A stretch of DNA of 64,000 nucleotides from Enchytraeus crypticus (lineage: Eukaryota; Annelida; Clitellata; Enchytraeida; Enchytraeidae), in the NCBI GenBank assembly GCA_905160935.1, contig CAJHZI010000458.1:686001-750000 (forward strand). The letters run 5' to 3'. Positions 10,753-22,147 of this stretch are shown piece by piece (position 1 is the stretch's first letter; each line of letters begins with the position of its first letter). The position numbers were made by a program, and so were the translations under genes. Below the pieces are notes generated by a model. The model was not told where the DNA came from and made no database searches. It saw nothing but the letters and a program-made list of their open reading frames with translations.

Positions 10753-12407
10753 CTAAAAAACACAAAAAATCATAATATTACAGCAACATAACATTTAACA
10801 AAGAACATAACATATAACGACATGCAACATATAATGTTACAAGTAATGTTCTTCTGTATTTATGTATTGTAAGTAATGCATGTAAGATATATGTAATACC
10901 ACTGAACAAAACTCCATTGAACATTAACAATACCATTAATTAATTCTAAAAATCATTACAAGTAGTCCAAGTAGTAGTCCAAGTAGTAGTCCAAGTTAGC
11001 GGAAGTTGATCTTTTCTGTAAACAAACATTTATGTTAAATTGCTAACCTGATTAGGCAACGTACATTACTCAGGACATGCTCAGCCGAAATACTTCACTT
11101 CAAAAACATGAATATTTTGGGCAGAATAGAACCTACCAAATGGTCAAATTTCTCAGCTAATTTAAAGAATCTACGCCATACTCGACAGCAACTTGTAACA
11201 CAGTCAACAATCAAATGACGTTTAAGCGATGGTGTGAATGACTGTGACATACATTACGAAGAATACATAAATGTATATACTATGACTAACAAATTATATT
11301 ACAAATACTTTTCTATTAGAATTAGTACAAAATAAATTCAATACTAAGTGATTTAAAACATATAGTAATGAAGCACTCGGTCAGGAAACACAGATACTTG
11401 TTTAAAGCCCATTTCCTCCTTCCACTCCATGGTTTTTAGTAATCGTTGCCTTTTGATACCGCATCAATTGCAGCCGGCACGGATTTTAAAAAACCTTCCA
11501 ACTTCCCAGGATTTTTCATTCAAAGCAGTCAACACTCGGTCTTCCAAGATGGTCACGCACAAAGTACTAAACGAGGCCAATGTAGCTTAACTTCGATCAT
11601 TGACGCGCCACTAAACCAATTGCTCTAAATTCCGCCGTCGATTTAGAGTAGCACAATATCACGTTATTTTAATCCCAGTGTTTTGTAACATTAATACATT
11701 ATCACATGATTTCAATCCAGTTAATTTGGTTTATACAGAATCATGTGATTTCAATCCAAGTGATTTTTAAATAATCGCGTGAATTCAATGCAATTTATCC
11801 CGATGCTCAGAGACAATCAATCAATCAACGTCAAATCTAAAGAACTTAACAAGAACTAACCATCTTAAGCTCCTCTGCAGCCTCCGGGCAGTCGTTGAAT
11901 GTCGCGACACGGTAGCCAATGGTAGCGAGAGAATAACACTGTCAGAAATAAATCATTAAACAATTATTAATTTAATGATTTTTCCATTCAAGGAATCAAT
12001 TATTTAAACAAGTAATTATACAGTAAATTATACAGTAATTATTTAAACAAGTAATTATGCTTTGTTAATCTCATGACTCATAAATCAAATCATTGAGCTA
12101 GCAATGCAGTGGTTTATGAAATTAACACGGTTTTGCAGGTCACGGTAAAATAAATAGAAATTTGCTGAGTGTGTTGTACAAGAAAAAAAAGCATAACTAT
12201 GAAAGGCTGCGAGAAATCACCTCAGACACTATATTAATCCCAGGCTAAAAGCTTCATTAAACTCTACATAAAATAAAGCCTGCATGAGAGGATCAGCTTA
12301 ACTGTCAATATTTCACAGAGCTCCCTATAGGAGGGACTGAAAGAAGACTGAGAGTATGAATATTTGCCTTAAAGCTGGTGTTCTTAAATCACTAGAGAGA
12401 GAGAGAG

Positions 12408-12467
<60 letters not shown>

Positions 12468-14142
12468 TATCAAATTATTAATTGGCAAGTATGCACTTGT
12501 TACGACTAGTGATTAAGTCTTAAAGAGGGGAGAAATCATTTTAATGAAGTCATTAACATTACTGTTCGCTCAGATATTAAAGCTAAGTATTTTGATAGAT
12601 CTACCAAGAACAGCCAAGTTAACAAAAGCAGACATCAGAACATTTACGTTTTAATTTGATAATCAAACTAATTTAGAGCTGACAGTGGACAGCAAGGAAG
12701 ATAATTAAAATTATAAATATGGCGATTATTTAACGTATACTCACTGCAAATGCCATCAGTATATAGAGGGGTGACTGAAACATCAAAACAATATACAAAT
12801 AAGTTAGTCGCAAAGGTTCACTTGAGAAAATATTTATTTACCAAAAAACCCACGCATATCATATTAGAAGAGTATGATTATTAATATAGTATAATTATAT
12901 TGTTATTATTACTATTATTATTATTATTATTCATACTTTAATTCAAACGAGATCATATAAGCATTATTATAATAATAATGTGAGGTTCGAACCCGGGGCT
13001 CGCCCATCACTGACATCACTTTCGAGAGGGGAAACTGACGTTAACCTTAACTTTACCAGCTTTAATAAATTAACAATAATAATAATTATTATTATTATTG
13101 TTATTATTGTTATTATATTTGTCACATTGTGCAGGATCAGATTCAGTTGAAGAGCTTCATCTGCTGGAATCTGTCACAAGCTTCAGCGTATTATTCCCCG
13201 AATTGTTAATATTATTATTATTATTATTTTATTATTATAGTATCATAATTATGCTATCATATCACAAAAGCACATCATACTTAGCAGAACTGGCTACAAA
13301 AATTTCTTAATTTCTTAGAGAACTTATTTATTTAAATGAAAAGTAGTTTGCCATGGAATGATTGATTTCAGTCAATATATATATAATTTTATGAAAGAAA
13401 TTGAATTATATATATTTCTGAAATTTAAAGACAGAGCTAATGAAAATTTAGAAGTGACACAAAAACAGACGTTTCCTATGTAGCTTGATACAGTAAAAGT
13501 TTAGGCACGCGGACGCTTTATTAATTTTAAGTTTATGCAAGTAGACACTAGCTATGCAGCTTGCTACAGTAGCTTTATATAGTAGAAGTTTATGCATGCA
13601 TACGATAACTATGTAGCTTTATACAGAGAAGTTCATTCACGCAGACGTTAGCTATGTATACAGTAAAAGTTCTACAAGCAGACGGTTACAGCTTAGTACT
13701 AAAAGTTATGCAAGCAGACGGTTACAGGTTAGTACTAAAAGTTATGCAAGCAGACGGTTACAGCTTAGTACTAAAAGTTAGGCAAGAAGACGGTAGCTAT
13801 GTAGCTTGATGCAGTAAAAGTTTATACACACAGACATTAGCTATGTAGCTTGATGCAGTAAAAGTTATGCAAGCAGATGGTAGCTATGTAGCTTGTTGCA
13901 GTAAAAGTTTTTGCACACAGTCATTAGCTATGTAGCTTAATACAGTAAAAGTTTATGCACACAGACATTAGCTATGTAGCTTGATATGTACATTAAACTT
14001 TGCGCATGTTAATTACACTAACCATTACGATGATGCCCTTACAGTGTGGACAGACATCCAGAGGCGTCAAGTCAAGAACAAAAGCAAGATACACGGCTAG
14101 GTATATGATCAGCCCCGTCAACCATTCCATTAGTTTAGTCAT
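10702..14142 (-). CDS. DPM3: DPM3: dolichyl-phosphate mannosyltransferase subunit 3
   Basis: Four exons join to a complete 92-residue protein, the same length as human DPM3: 14142-14023, 12774-12745, 11938-11861 and 10752-10702. All introns are phase 0 with GT-AG ends. It starts [10 protein letters not shown], has a first membrane segment (about residues 8-26), a second around residues 42-60, then the conserved block [20 protein letters not shown] and a charged C-terminal helix ending KSKGYSL. DPM3 is the small ER-membrane subunit that anchors and stabilises the catalytic DPM1 subunit, which makes dolichol-phosphate-mannose for N-glycan, GPI-anchor and O-mannose synthesis. The gene is interrupted only by repeats. 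Exon 2 is a 30-nt microexon. Confidence 0.94.
11395..11640 (-). repeat. SINE-C copy (5S rRNA-derived) in DPM3 intron 3
   Basis: On the minus strand ATCGAAGTTAAGC, TTTAGTACTTTGTGCGTGAC and CATCTTGGAAGACCGAGTG follow the 5S order. The body includes CCGGCTGCAATTGATGCG. Confidence 0.85.
11861..11938 (-). CDS. DPM3: DPM3 exon 3 (residues 51-76)
   Basis: Acceptor GACAG, 26 codons [11 protein letters not shown] through AAEELKM, donor GTTAGT, phase 0 at both ends. Confidence 0.94.
12200..12465 (+). repeat. LINE-F 3' end with (GA)n tail in DPM3 intron 2
   Basis: GAAATCACCTCAGAC through CACTAGAGAGAG, followed by about 60 bp of pure GA. The LINE-F block is followed by GA repeats at several loci, so the (GA)n may be its tail. 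Confidence 0.7.
12745..12774 (-). CDS. DPM3: DPM3 exon 2, 30-nt microexon (residues 41-50)
   Basis: Acceptor TTTCAG, ten codons [10 protein letters not shown], donor GTGAGT. It encodes the first part of the second membrane segment and keeps the frame. Confidence 0.92.
12890..13240 (+). repeat. (ATT)n tracts flanking a SINE-A tail fragment
   Basis: 12975-13065 holds a truncated SINE-A: GGTTCGAACCCGGGGCTCGC, then GGGAAACTGACGTTAACC. ATT/AAT repeats lie on both sides, in DPM3 intron 1. Confidence 0.7.
13440..13992. repeat. ~44-bp minisatellite next to the DPM3 exon 1 donor
   Basis: About a dozen copies of a unit containing CAGTAAAAGTTTATGCA, CAGACATTAGCTATGTAGCT and TGATA. The array stops about 30 bp from the exon 1 donor, and the sequence at the donor can be read as a very diverged last copy. 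Confidence 0.85.
14023..14142 (-). CDS. DPM3: DPM3 exon 1 (residues 1-40)
   Basis: ATG at 14142, 40 codons, donor ATG then GTTAGT (phase 0). Upstream on this strand an in-frame stretch continues, but homology begins at this methionine. Confidence 0.93.
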
Positions 14143-15640
14143 CTTTAAATTTATCTTCAACCCTATACCTAAATATTCATGAATAAACATTACATTCAAA
14201 AATGAACTCTTTACACTAATTAATGACAATTCAATAGATTTAGTAACTCTCAACCGTATTATTGCAACTTATTAAAATGAGCAATACATGTATGTAGTAA
14301 ATTCTTCAAAACCATTTAAGCTATGTTAGACTATCATTCATGCTAGTTATAGTGCTGATATCACACTGACTAATATTCAAACCAGCAACCTCCCGCTTAC
14401 ATAACAAGTATTCTACTGACTCCACCATTCATCATCAACATCATCTTCATTTGAATCCCAGTTTAGCTGGGGTTGAGATATGAATAGATTTTCTCCAATC
14501 CTCTTTGTACCACACGATATCATTATAAGGTTTGGGACATACAGTGAAGTATTAATCCATGACTAGACTGGTGTTACAAGGCAATAGTGACTTCTAGAAG
14601 CTAAAAATTCAGTGATAATTAAAGTTATGGGCACATAGAAATATAGTATGTTTAGGCTCTCTTTAACTGATCGCTTCAATTATAACTTTCCCTCCAATAT
14701 ATTCAAGACATTCTTATCAATTAGTCCATCCCTGATTAAAAACATGTCACTCTATTGTCTCTTCTATGACATTTTTAGGCCTGCTGCAGGGGAAACAATT
14801 TGTGGTAAGAACTTACAGGGGTGGGGGGGTCAAAATATGCCTGAATTTTTTTAAAGGGCACGTAAGTTTTTATATAAAAGGTACCGAATTCTTCCGTCGA
14901 GACAAAAATTTCCCTTGTTTGCAAACAAATTTCTTTTAAAACAAAAGTGACGACCAGGTTTTGGATTGAAAACAGCCGCTTAATTAGTTTATTTTTAGAG
15001 CTAGGGCAAATAATTGTAGGCGAATCTCGTTTATTGGGGGAATCCTCTGACTCGGACGGGGCAATAGCTCCCAAAGTTACCATCTTAAAGAGCTTGTGTG
15101 CTTCGAAAGATTATAACCAATAAGCAAAAGAAGCCGGTTTCCTTTCGTTATTTTCCATATATTAGCCTAAAATTTCAATAATAAAACCAAATCTTTAAAT
15201 AACATTCATTTGCTACCATGACGATCATCTAGGGTAAACTTTCTTTTCAGTAAGACCTTAATCAGGCTTCATCACTAATCAGTAATCTAAAACAATAATC
15301 ATAATCCAAATCTGATGTAAAAAGTTACACGAATTCACGTATCAATTTCCAATCAATTTCCAAATGTCAACATTGACCATTAACAAACCCGTACGCTCTC
15401 TTAGCACAGGACTAGAACTAGAAGTTAGCGCTAATAAATAATATTGAGCAAAAATTAATAGGGATATAAAAACTTTTCTTGAAAATGTTGCAGAATGCGT
15501 AATGTAGCTTTTCAAACTGTTTAATTTTACGTAATAAAATGCACAATTTCGAAGTTAGGATCACCCGTTATATTTATGGTATTTTTTGTCAACAGGAACA
15601 CGCGAACCATGGTAACAAATATATAAAAATATACAGCAAA
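14143..15640. other. Upstream region of DPM3; no further gene recognised
   Basis: The DPM3 promoter should lie just above 14142 on the minus strand, but no clear TATA box or other element was identified. 14430-14520 is a repeat-E fragment. An open stretch on the minus strand at 15083-14775 has no recognisable similarity. Confidence 0.4.
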
Positions 15641-15654
15641 TATATAGCTCTAAC

Positions 15655-15655
<1 letters not shown>

Positions 15656-15718
<63 letters not shown>
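15656..15718 (-). repeat. (ATT)n tail of the retrotransposon
   Basis: About 21 ATT units on the element's strand, lying immediately beyond its 3' region. Non-LTR elements often end in such a microsatellite, so this is read as the tail. Confidence 0.75.
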
Positions 15719-15719
<1 letters not shown>

Positions 15720-15739
15720 TTCACCAGTAATTTGTTCAT

Positions 15740-16488
15740 TCAACTCTTCCAATTCAGTGTCCTGCAACTCACCGGGCTCGCTTTCCGCAACGCTATATAT
15801 CCTTTCGACGAATTAGCGGATTCTGCATGTTCAGACATAGGCCCCAGCGCCCTTCTCCCCTGTCGTATTCCGTGATAAACTCTGCAGAGAATGTCGAGGG
15901 GAAGCGTGACTGGGGACGGGGCATGCCGCAGATTGCAGGGAGATCTGAACAGATGGCTGGGTGAGGAGAGGTAGCCAGCCTGAGTACCAGAGGAGCTACC
16001 GCATTCGTCAGGCCTCTGTTTCATTGTCCTCTCGTGAGTCCCGTAGTTCTTAGCCTTCACTGTTTTAACGCGCTTCTGGTCGTTGTGATATGTGGCGACC
16101 CACGTTCGGTTCGTGAAAATTTCATTCATTATCTTACCACACTCTCTGACTCTTCAAGCCCTTCGACAGGCTGACTGCCTAAATTTCTCCGAGGATCGAT
16201 CAATGTCAGCCTCGATACCTGCCTCTTCCTACTCGACGGGAATTTATTCCTTCCATCCCTGGAGACACCCATGAGGGTCTCGGACTTCGAGCATCTAGGG
16301 GATAGGGCGTTGGTGCGCCGTGGAGGACAGGGCTGAGAGGCGGCGGAGAAACGCTCCCTGAGGCTGTAGCTCAGGACTCCCTGTTCGAGGCGGCGCAGTG
16401 AGATGGGCTTATAACCTCGGCCCACTGACTGAGTAGCCTCTGAGTCACTCTCCAACAAACCTAAGCTCTCTTTGTAGATAGCAGTCAC
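15740..16488 (-). other. 3' region of the retrotransposon, open but unrecognised
   Basis: Two overlapping open stretches (16488-16129 and 16129-15740) follow the RT ORF and overlap it and each other by a few bases. They have no recognisable domain and are rich in R, S and P. They are most simply a GC-richer 3' UTR, though a small second ORF cannot be excluded. Confidence 0.5.
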
Positions 16489-19400
16489 AGTTGGGTGGAA
16501 GTGAAGTCAGAGGTCTTGTAAGGGTTGTGAGCGTCATATTTGAATAGCGCAGATTGAGGAGGAGAAGCGTCTGTAGATGGACTAGTGGACAAAACTCTCT
16601 TAATCACATCACGTTTTTCCGTTGCATCAGCCTTGGCAAGACCTATGGCAGGTGCCGTAGGTTCGGGTTGAAGTTCATGAAGATCTTCAGAAACTAGTTG
16701 ATGTGCATGAAGAACTTCATTATCAGTCTGACCATGATGATAATATTCCGAACGGAGCTGTGCATGTGGGTAGACTGTTGAAGAATGGCGGGGTGAAATT
16801 AAATTCTGAGTGTGAGCCAAGCTGTTGGAGAGAGAAGTGGAACGAATTAGATAATCAGATGCAAGAGAGTTTTCAGTTGTAACATCTGTCCGATTTGCAC
16901 TAAAGGTCCCCCTTACACAAATGGAATTATACCTCCGTAGGCAGATTGAGAGTCTCTGTCTCAGGAAGCTGGTTTCGCGCTTATCTAATGTAGCGGCGGA
17001 TAAATGATGACCCAATGAAGAAATAAATTCCCTTCCTTTCTTATTCATAGGACCTAAAGTCTCGAGAGCAAGTGGTATGAAACAATAGCTACGAGACAAT
17101 TCATGATATTTGCTTATTTTTCTGTCGGCGGCTAGTTCAGCAGCTCCACCAGCTGACACCGAAGACACGTTTAAATAAGACTTAGCTACGGTATCTGTTA
17201 CTGTAACATCCCAAAGCAGAGATTTGCCACCTTTCCACGGGATCAGAGTAAGACCATCTGGTCTTTTGCCATCTGATCTAGAAATTCCAGTCGGTTCTAA
17301 TTTGGAGGGTATATTGGCCTTAATCAGGGCATGCCAAATTATGTGATTTATGTTGTGGTGCCTGCTCGATCTGCCAGCGCTCTTGCGGCAGGAAAGTCCA
17401 CGATGACCTTTAGGATCTACCAGACTACCGCACACACATTGGTGAATTTCAGAAAGCTTGGTGCCGAGACGAAGGCCAACTGTTATTCTGATAGATTCGT
17501 CGTCAAGGCGTAATCCGCAGGAGGCAATCGGAAGCGCGTGCAGCCAGTCATTACTGTGTGGAGACGAAAGTGGAATCAGTCGAGCTTTCTCTTTCAAGTC
17601 AGAAAGTGAGTTTAGAATCTGATTGAAGCTCTTCTTCACAATACAATCGTCCCAATTTCTTTGAATTCCAGCAGCAGGACCGACTGGAGCGCTGGCCTCG
17701 ACTTCACTGCACCACATTGACTCAGCAGCTTTGATGTACACAGGATCGATGGAAGAGACACTGCTTCTCAGTATTTCTTCTTGAAGGCTCCGAGTTGAAT
17801 TATAAGACGACAGGTAGGCTGACGGAGACAGTTGAGAAATACTGCGAATTCCGAGACCACCGTTCCGAACTGGAAGACTTGCTTGCTGCCATTGAGAGTC
17901 TGATAAATCTGCATTTATCAGGCTGCACAAACAGTCTGTTAAAATCTTGTCAATATTCTGAAGTAATGGGTGTTGAAAACAGGGTGAAGAACGCAGAGTG
18001 TGCATAACCTTAGGAGCGCTAACAGAGTAGCGCAGCAAGATCAGAGCATCGTGACGCTGTATATCCTTCAATCTTGCAGCTCTGTCGATCCTGTAGATCC
18101 GCAATCTCAATCTCTGTAGATCCGCAACATGTTTCTCAAGTTTAGTATCCATGGCATGGCCTACAGATAGAGAAGCACCTAAAAGTTCCGCATCAGTGAT
18201 TGAAGTTTTCATGAGAGATTCTAGGAGAGGATCATCATGAGTAATTGTCTTAGAGATGATCTCGCACTTGTTTAAATTGAGCCTCAGACCGAGCTCTGCC
18301 CCCTTAGACAAAATAATCCTAACATCATTAGCTACCGTACTATCTAAACCTCCGAGCGTTAGATCATCCAGGTAGCTTAGCCTGAAAGTACTTTGAAGTT
18401 GGGTAAGTACAGGTTGAATAGTTAAACAGAAAAGTAACGGGCCCAAAGGGTCCCCCTGTTAAACTCCTTCACTAGAGTGGATGAATTGATTCCCAAATTT
18501 GAGAAGGGTCGGTTGGCTATAGGCAGATGAACAAAAGCGGAATATCTCCGGCAGAAGTCTGTGAATAGTTTCTAACATCTTTGACCTACTTAGGCAGTTG
18601 AATGCGTTAGCAAAATCCAACTTAACTACAGAGAAACCCGGGGTCAAATTCGTTATAAACTGATGGGTAGCATGACTTGCAGCTTCACATCCACCTGATA
18701 CACCAACACCCAGCTGAATAGGACGAAGATAGTCAGAGATCTTTGGTAGAGCATACATGTTCACGCATTTAGCCGCTAGTCTCCTCCATGTATAACTTAT
18801 GCTATTGGACGAATATCACCATTCTTCTTCTGAATAGCAATTAGGTTGGCTCCGAAAAGTACTGGTCGTACTTGAATAGGGCAGCCACCCCGAACTAGGC
18901 AGTTAATAAAAGCAGTGATTGCATTAAGCAACTGAGCACCTACCTCCTTGCAAGAAACTAAATCTTTGAGATGTTGAGGACGTAAGCCATCAGGGCCGCC
19001 AGCGGTTCCGGCGGTAAAGCTCAGCACGGCCTTCAACACAATGTCTTCTTCGATTTGGATCGCAGGTGTTGGAGTTGATGAAAGATTGTTAGGAGACTCA
19101 GCTTTAGTAGGATGTTTATCCAACAGCCGTTTGAAAGTGTTTTCATTATTTTCCGCTAAAGAATCGTCCGAGCAGAGAATTCTGACCGCAGCTCGAATAT
19201 TACCTTCCTCTAACTTGGATTGCACTGAAGCGGAAAGAGACGATTTACAGAAAAGCCTTTTCTTTCCAAGGGCCTCCTCTTGAGGTACATCAATGTTGTG
19301 AGTAATCTGATCTTTAGAGAAACGATTACGAATGAGATTTGCCAAACTAACTTTGTTCCCCACCTTAGCAGGAACTGATAAGGTTGAGAAAGCAAAATTA

Positions 19401-20035
19401 GAGAGATTGTCCCAATTGACTAAATTCTCAGAATTTCTGGAAATGTTCGTAAGAATAGCAATCAGAGCTCTAGCACAGGGAGCTCTGGCAGACCTCGGAA
19501 TGTGTTTGATAATGGGTTGTGACAGCGTGGGATGGCGAATGGCAGAGGAATCAGTTGATGAGCCAGTATCATGGGGACATATGAGGTCAGAAGATTTACT
19601 GCTAGCAGCATTGGCGTTGAAACTACTGCTGCCAACTGCGTTGCTGACGATAGAATTTCTGCTGGCAGCAGAGTTCCTGCCTGTTCTGCAGCTTTTATGT
19701 TTACAATTAGCTGCGACATTTGAGCCTGCAGTGCAGTTGACTGTATGATCAAATTTAGCGTTGCTGCTATCTGTAAGGTTGTCTGGTTGGCTGGATATTG
19801 AGTGGTCAGGTGAAGGTATAGCACTACGGGAGTTGAGTGAAATGTTTTGAGCCAGAGGCGGCTGACCTGAACCCGGACAAGGAGACTTACGAGGACCGTG
19901 TTTATGAATAAGACCATCCCTCAAGTGGACTTGCCGCACAGCTAGACATACCCGGCAGACGCCATTCAGCTTACCAATGGTTTGAGATAAAGGCCAATTT
20001 TGACGAGACATTTTCAGATAAACTTCATTAATCAA
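16485..20035 (-). pseudogene. Retrotransposon ORF: zinc finger, reverse transcriptase (YLDD), CCHC, PD-(D/E)xK-like domain
   Basis: Segment 20035-18797 starts with a zinc-finger-like C-x2-C...H-x-H...C region (CRVCLAVRQVHL, HKHGPRKSPCPG), then a polar S/N-rich stretch, then RT fingers (DGLRPQHLKDL). Reading shifts by one frame near 18797-18799 and continues at SYTWRRLAAKC. RT motif A is KLDFANAFNCLSR; motif B reads GV-stop-QGDPLGPLLF, with an ochre codon at 18461-18459; motif C is YLDD at about 18368 in place of the common YADD. The C-terminal half has C-x-C-x8-H-x4-C (CVCGSLVDPKGHRGLSC), then KRPDGLTL...LLWDVTVTDT, a PD-(D/E)xK-like endonuclease core. The last codon is at 16488. One frameshift and one stop mean this copy is not autonomous. 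Confidence 0.9.
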
Positions 20036-20244
20036 GACGAGAGTGACTATGTTAGGTAGAATTATGGACTAGAATTATGAGACAGTTAGGTTAATCCTTC
20101 AGAATATAATACTCTATATCCTTAATTATAAATTAACGAGTCAAGAGATAAAGGAAGCAGTCACTAGGCTAATATTAATCAAGCATATTACTAAATTAAT
20201 AACGGTGTTTTTATTTAACAAATATAAATTTAAATATAATAACA

Positions 20245-20655
20245 ATAAGAATGCCACAGTCATCAATGACAACATCGAGCACTGTTGAGACAAAATCAAG
20301 CCGGCGAGCAAAAAGAAGGTCCAAAGACGGCGGGATTAGCGCACTTGGTTTAGTTGCGCGTCAATTATCGAAGTTAAGCTGCATCGACCTCGGTTAGTAC
20401 TTTGTGGGTGACCACCACCTTGGAAGACCGATCGAGTGTTGGTAAAAGCTTAGGAAGGGAAAATCCAAGAGTGATAGAAGGTTATTCTTAAATCCGCGCC
20501 GGCTGCAATTGATGCGCCATCAAAAGGCAACGATTACTAATAACCATGGAGAGGAAGGAGGAAATGGGTCTTAAACAAGCACCTGTGCTTCCTGACTCAG
20601 TGTGCCGTTATGTTAAAAACGGTGCAAATTCCAAAATCCAGAAATTCAGTCCAAA
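20245..20655 (+). repeat. Repeat-I copy split by an inserted SINE-C
   Basis: GACAACATCGAGCACT, CAAGCCGGCGAGCAAAAAGA and GAAGGTCCAAA run to about 20330. The remainder, AACGGTGCAAATTCCAAAAT, resumes at about 20617. An uninterrupted copy at 50530-50655 shows that the two halves belong together. Confidence 0.85.
20330..20614 (+). repeat. SINE-C copy (5S rRNA-derived)
   Basis: Contains GAAGTTAAGC, CGGTTAGTACTTTGTGGGTG and CACCTTGGAAGACCG, then the SINE-C body and the GTGTGCCGTTATGTT end, as at 6550-6812. Confidence 0.88.
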
Positions 20656-20698
20656 GTAAAGGGAATAACAAATCTAACGTTGTCCACACCAATACTTA

Positions 20699-20760
20699 AT
20701 AAAGCTGGTAAAGCTAAGGTCAACGTCAGTTTCCTCACTCGAAAGCGACGTCAGTGACAA
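20699..20760 (-). repeat. SINE-A tail fragment
   Basis: AAAGCTGGTAAAGCTAAGGT and GTCAGTTTCCTCACTCGAAA; only the 3' half of the family is present. Confidence 0.75.
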
Positions 20761-20954
20761 ATAGTAATAAGTGGTAATACTATTAATTCATCTTTACAAA
20801 AATAGAAGATTCAGGTAACTGTGACAATTAAAAAGTCATACCACCACTCCGAGGAAGAGCTGGACTATTGTAGTTTACCTTGTAGCTAACAATATAGTTT
20901 GTATTCATGATATATACATTAGTATATATTATTGTAGCCAGGCTGATTAAATGA

Positions 20955-21150
20955 CTGATATCCTGAGGTGAATTGAACTCTCGTGGTTCGATTCTCCGCG
21001 GTGCTGATCTTAGGGCCAATTCTCGGACATTCAGAGGTAGGCCTGTGGCAGTTTCAAAAGCCGTTGTTCTGATTGCACGGAAAGTGGGCTAAATTACCTA
21101 ACGGTTTAAGCATTTGGTTAAAGTGATAAATATCAACATGGTTGATGGGT
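20955..21150 (+). repeat. SINE-B copy with internal insertion
   Basis: CCTGAGGTGAATTGAACTCT, GTGGTTCGATTCTCCGC, then CTAAATTACCTAACGGTTTA and GATAAATATCAACATGGTTG. About 45 bp of other sequence sits in the middle. Confidence 0.75.
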
Positions 21151-21204
21151 ATTATTATAACTATTCCTAAGTAAGTGTGTATTGTAAACAACAACAACAA
21201 CAAC

Positions 21205-21345
21205 AGAATTAGAGTGCTACTGTCGTCAGTGACAACATTGAGCACTGTGGTACCAAATCAATCCGATGAGCAGGGTTTGGGGTCCAAAAACGGTGCGATC
21301 CAAAATCCGGGAGTCCGGCTAAGCCAGTGGTGATGTCGGTGGTTT
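21205..21345 (+). repeat. Repeat-I copy followed by a truncated SINE-A head
   Basis: GACAACATTGAGCACTGTGG and GGTCCAAAAACGGTGCGATC, then TAAGCCAGTGGTGATGTCGG, which breaks off. A matching SINE-A 3' half appears at 21635-21715. Confidence 0.7.
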
Positions 21346-21634
21346 TTTGGACCACGTGACTTATGGCATAGCTAGATAAGGTGACTTTAGATATTAATTT
21401 ATTAATTTATCACATCAAACATTAAAAACGCAGGTAAAGCAAATAGGAAAGCGAAATATGGAAACGTTTGAGTGAACGGAAGATACAGGCCATAAAAGAG
21501 TTTACATATTCCGGATTTAGTGCATTAAAAGTATAAAATTAATATGAAAAGATTAATTAATAGAATTACAGTATCCTACGTACAAGAGTAATCACAGACA
21601 TATAAATATAGATACGTTGAGTTATGGTAGGCAG

Positions 21635-21715
21635 TGATACGGTGTCATATGTGCGGGGTTCAAATCCTGGGCTCGCCCGTCACTGATATCGCTTTTGAGA
21701 GACGAAACTAGCAGT
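21635..21715 (+). repeat. SINE-A 3' fragment
   Basis: GTGCGGGGTTCAAATCCTGG through GCTTTTGAGAGACGAAACTA. Confidence 0.75.
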
Positions 21716-22075
21716 ATTCTACTACTTAATGTAGCCCTTCAGTAGTGGGGTCAGACACAACACGGGCAGTTAACAATACGTAACATAATAACAATACTTT
21801 GCAATATTTCTGATTAAATAAACCGTAAAACTTAGGTGCTATAAAGTACTTATTTCATCCCTTGAATCCCAAGTTTCTATTACATTATAAGTGTATAACT
21901 CAGGATAATATTTTAATTACATATGAAACTGTAATATAATTGTCATAATTCATAATAGTCATGACTCGTTTAATTAAGAACATTATGATTGAGTAGCCAT
22001 AATTACAAATACATTTAAATACTCGTCAGTTTCTACTTCGTCAGGCAATGTACTGATACGAATGATGACTTCATG

Positions 22076-22147
22076 TTATTTATTCTTTAAGAGATCTGGA
22101 ACGTTGTTGATCTTGAAATCGAGCAGCATTTGAGCATAGGCTTTACC
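22076..22147 (-). CDS. atuA-like: AtuA-like exon 18 with stop (residues 624-646)
   Basis: Acceptor [30 protein letters not shown] then KNK and TAA. AATAAA overlaps the stop codon and is too close to be the likely poly(A) signal. Confidence 0.92.
   Translation of the reverse strand, partial: GKAYAQMLLDFKINNVPDLLKNK

Larger units (their letters stand above)
15656..20100 (-). mobile_element. Degraded non-LTR retrotransposon with restriction-like endonuclease-type C-terminus
   Basis: On the minus strand the layout is a short 5' leader, a ~1.2 kb-codon reverse transcriptase ORF (20035-16485, broken twice), about 770 bp of 3' sequence and an (ATT)n tail. There are no LTRs and no integrase. The 5' end is not sharp; it lies between 20036 and about 20240, where another repeat begins. 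A CCHC knuckle followed by an RPD...D motif at the C-terminus places it with elements that use a restriction-like rather than an AP-type endonuclease. That placement is inference from motif order. Confidence 0.85.

Noticed and set aside
14775-15083. 102-codon minus-strand ORF upstream of DPM3
   Set aside because: No recognisable domain, no homology I can name and no splice context; not enough to call a gene.
19332-19917. Additional ORFs inside the retrotransposon (plus 19332-19748, minus 19917-19462)
   Set aside because: They are shadow frames of the zinc-finger/RT ORF, which explains the codon pattern.
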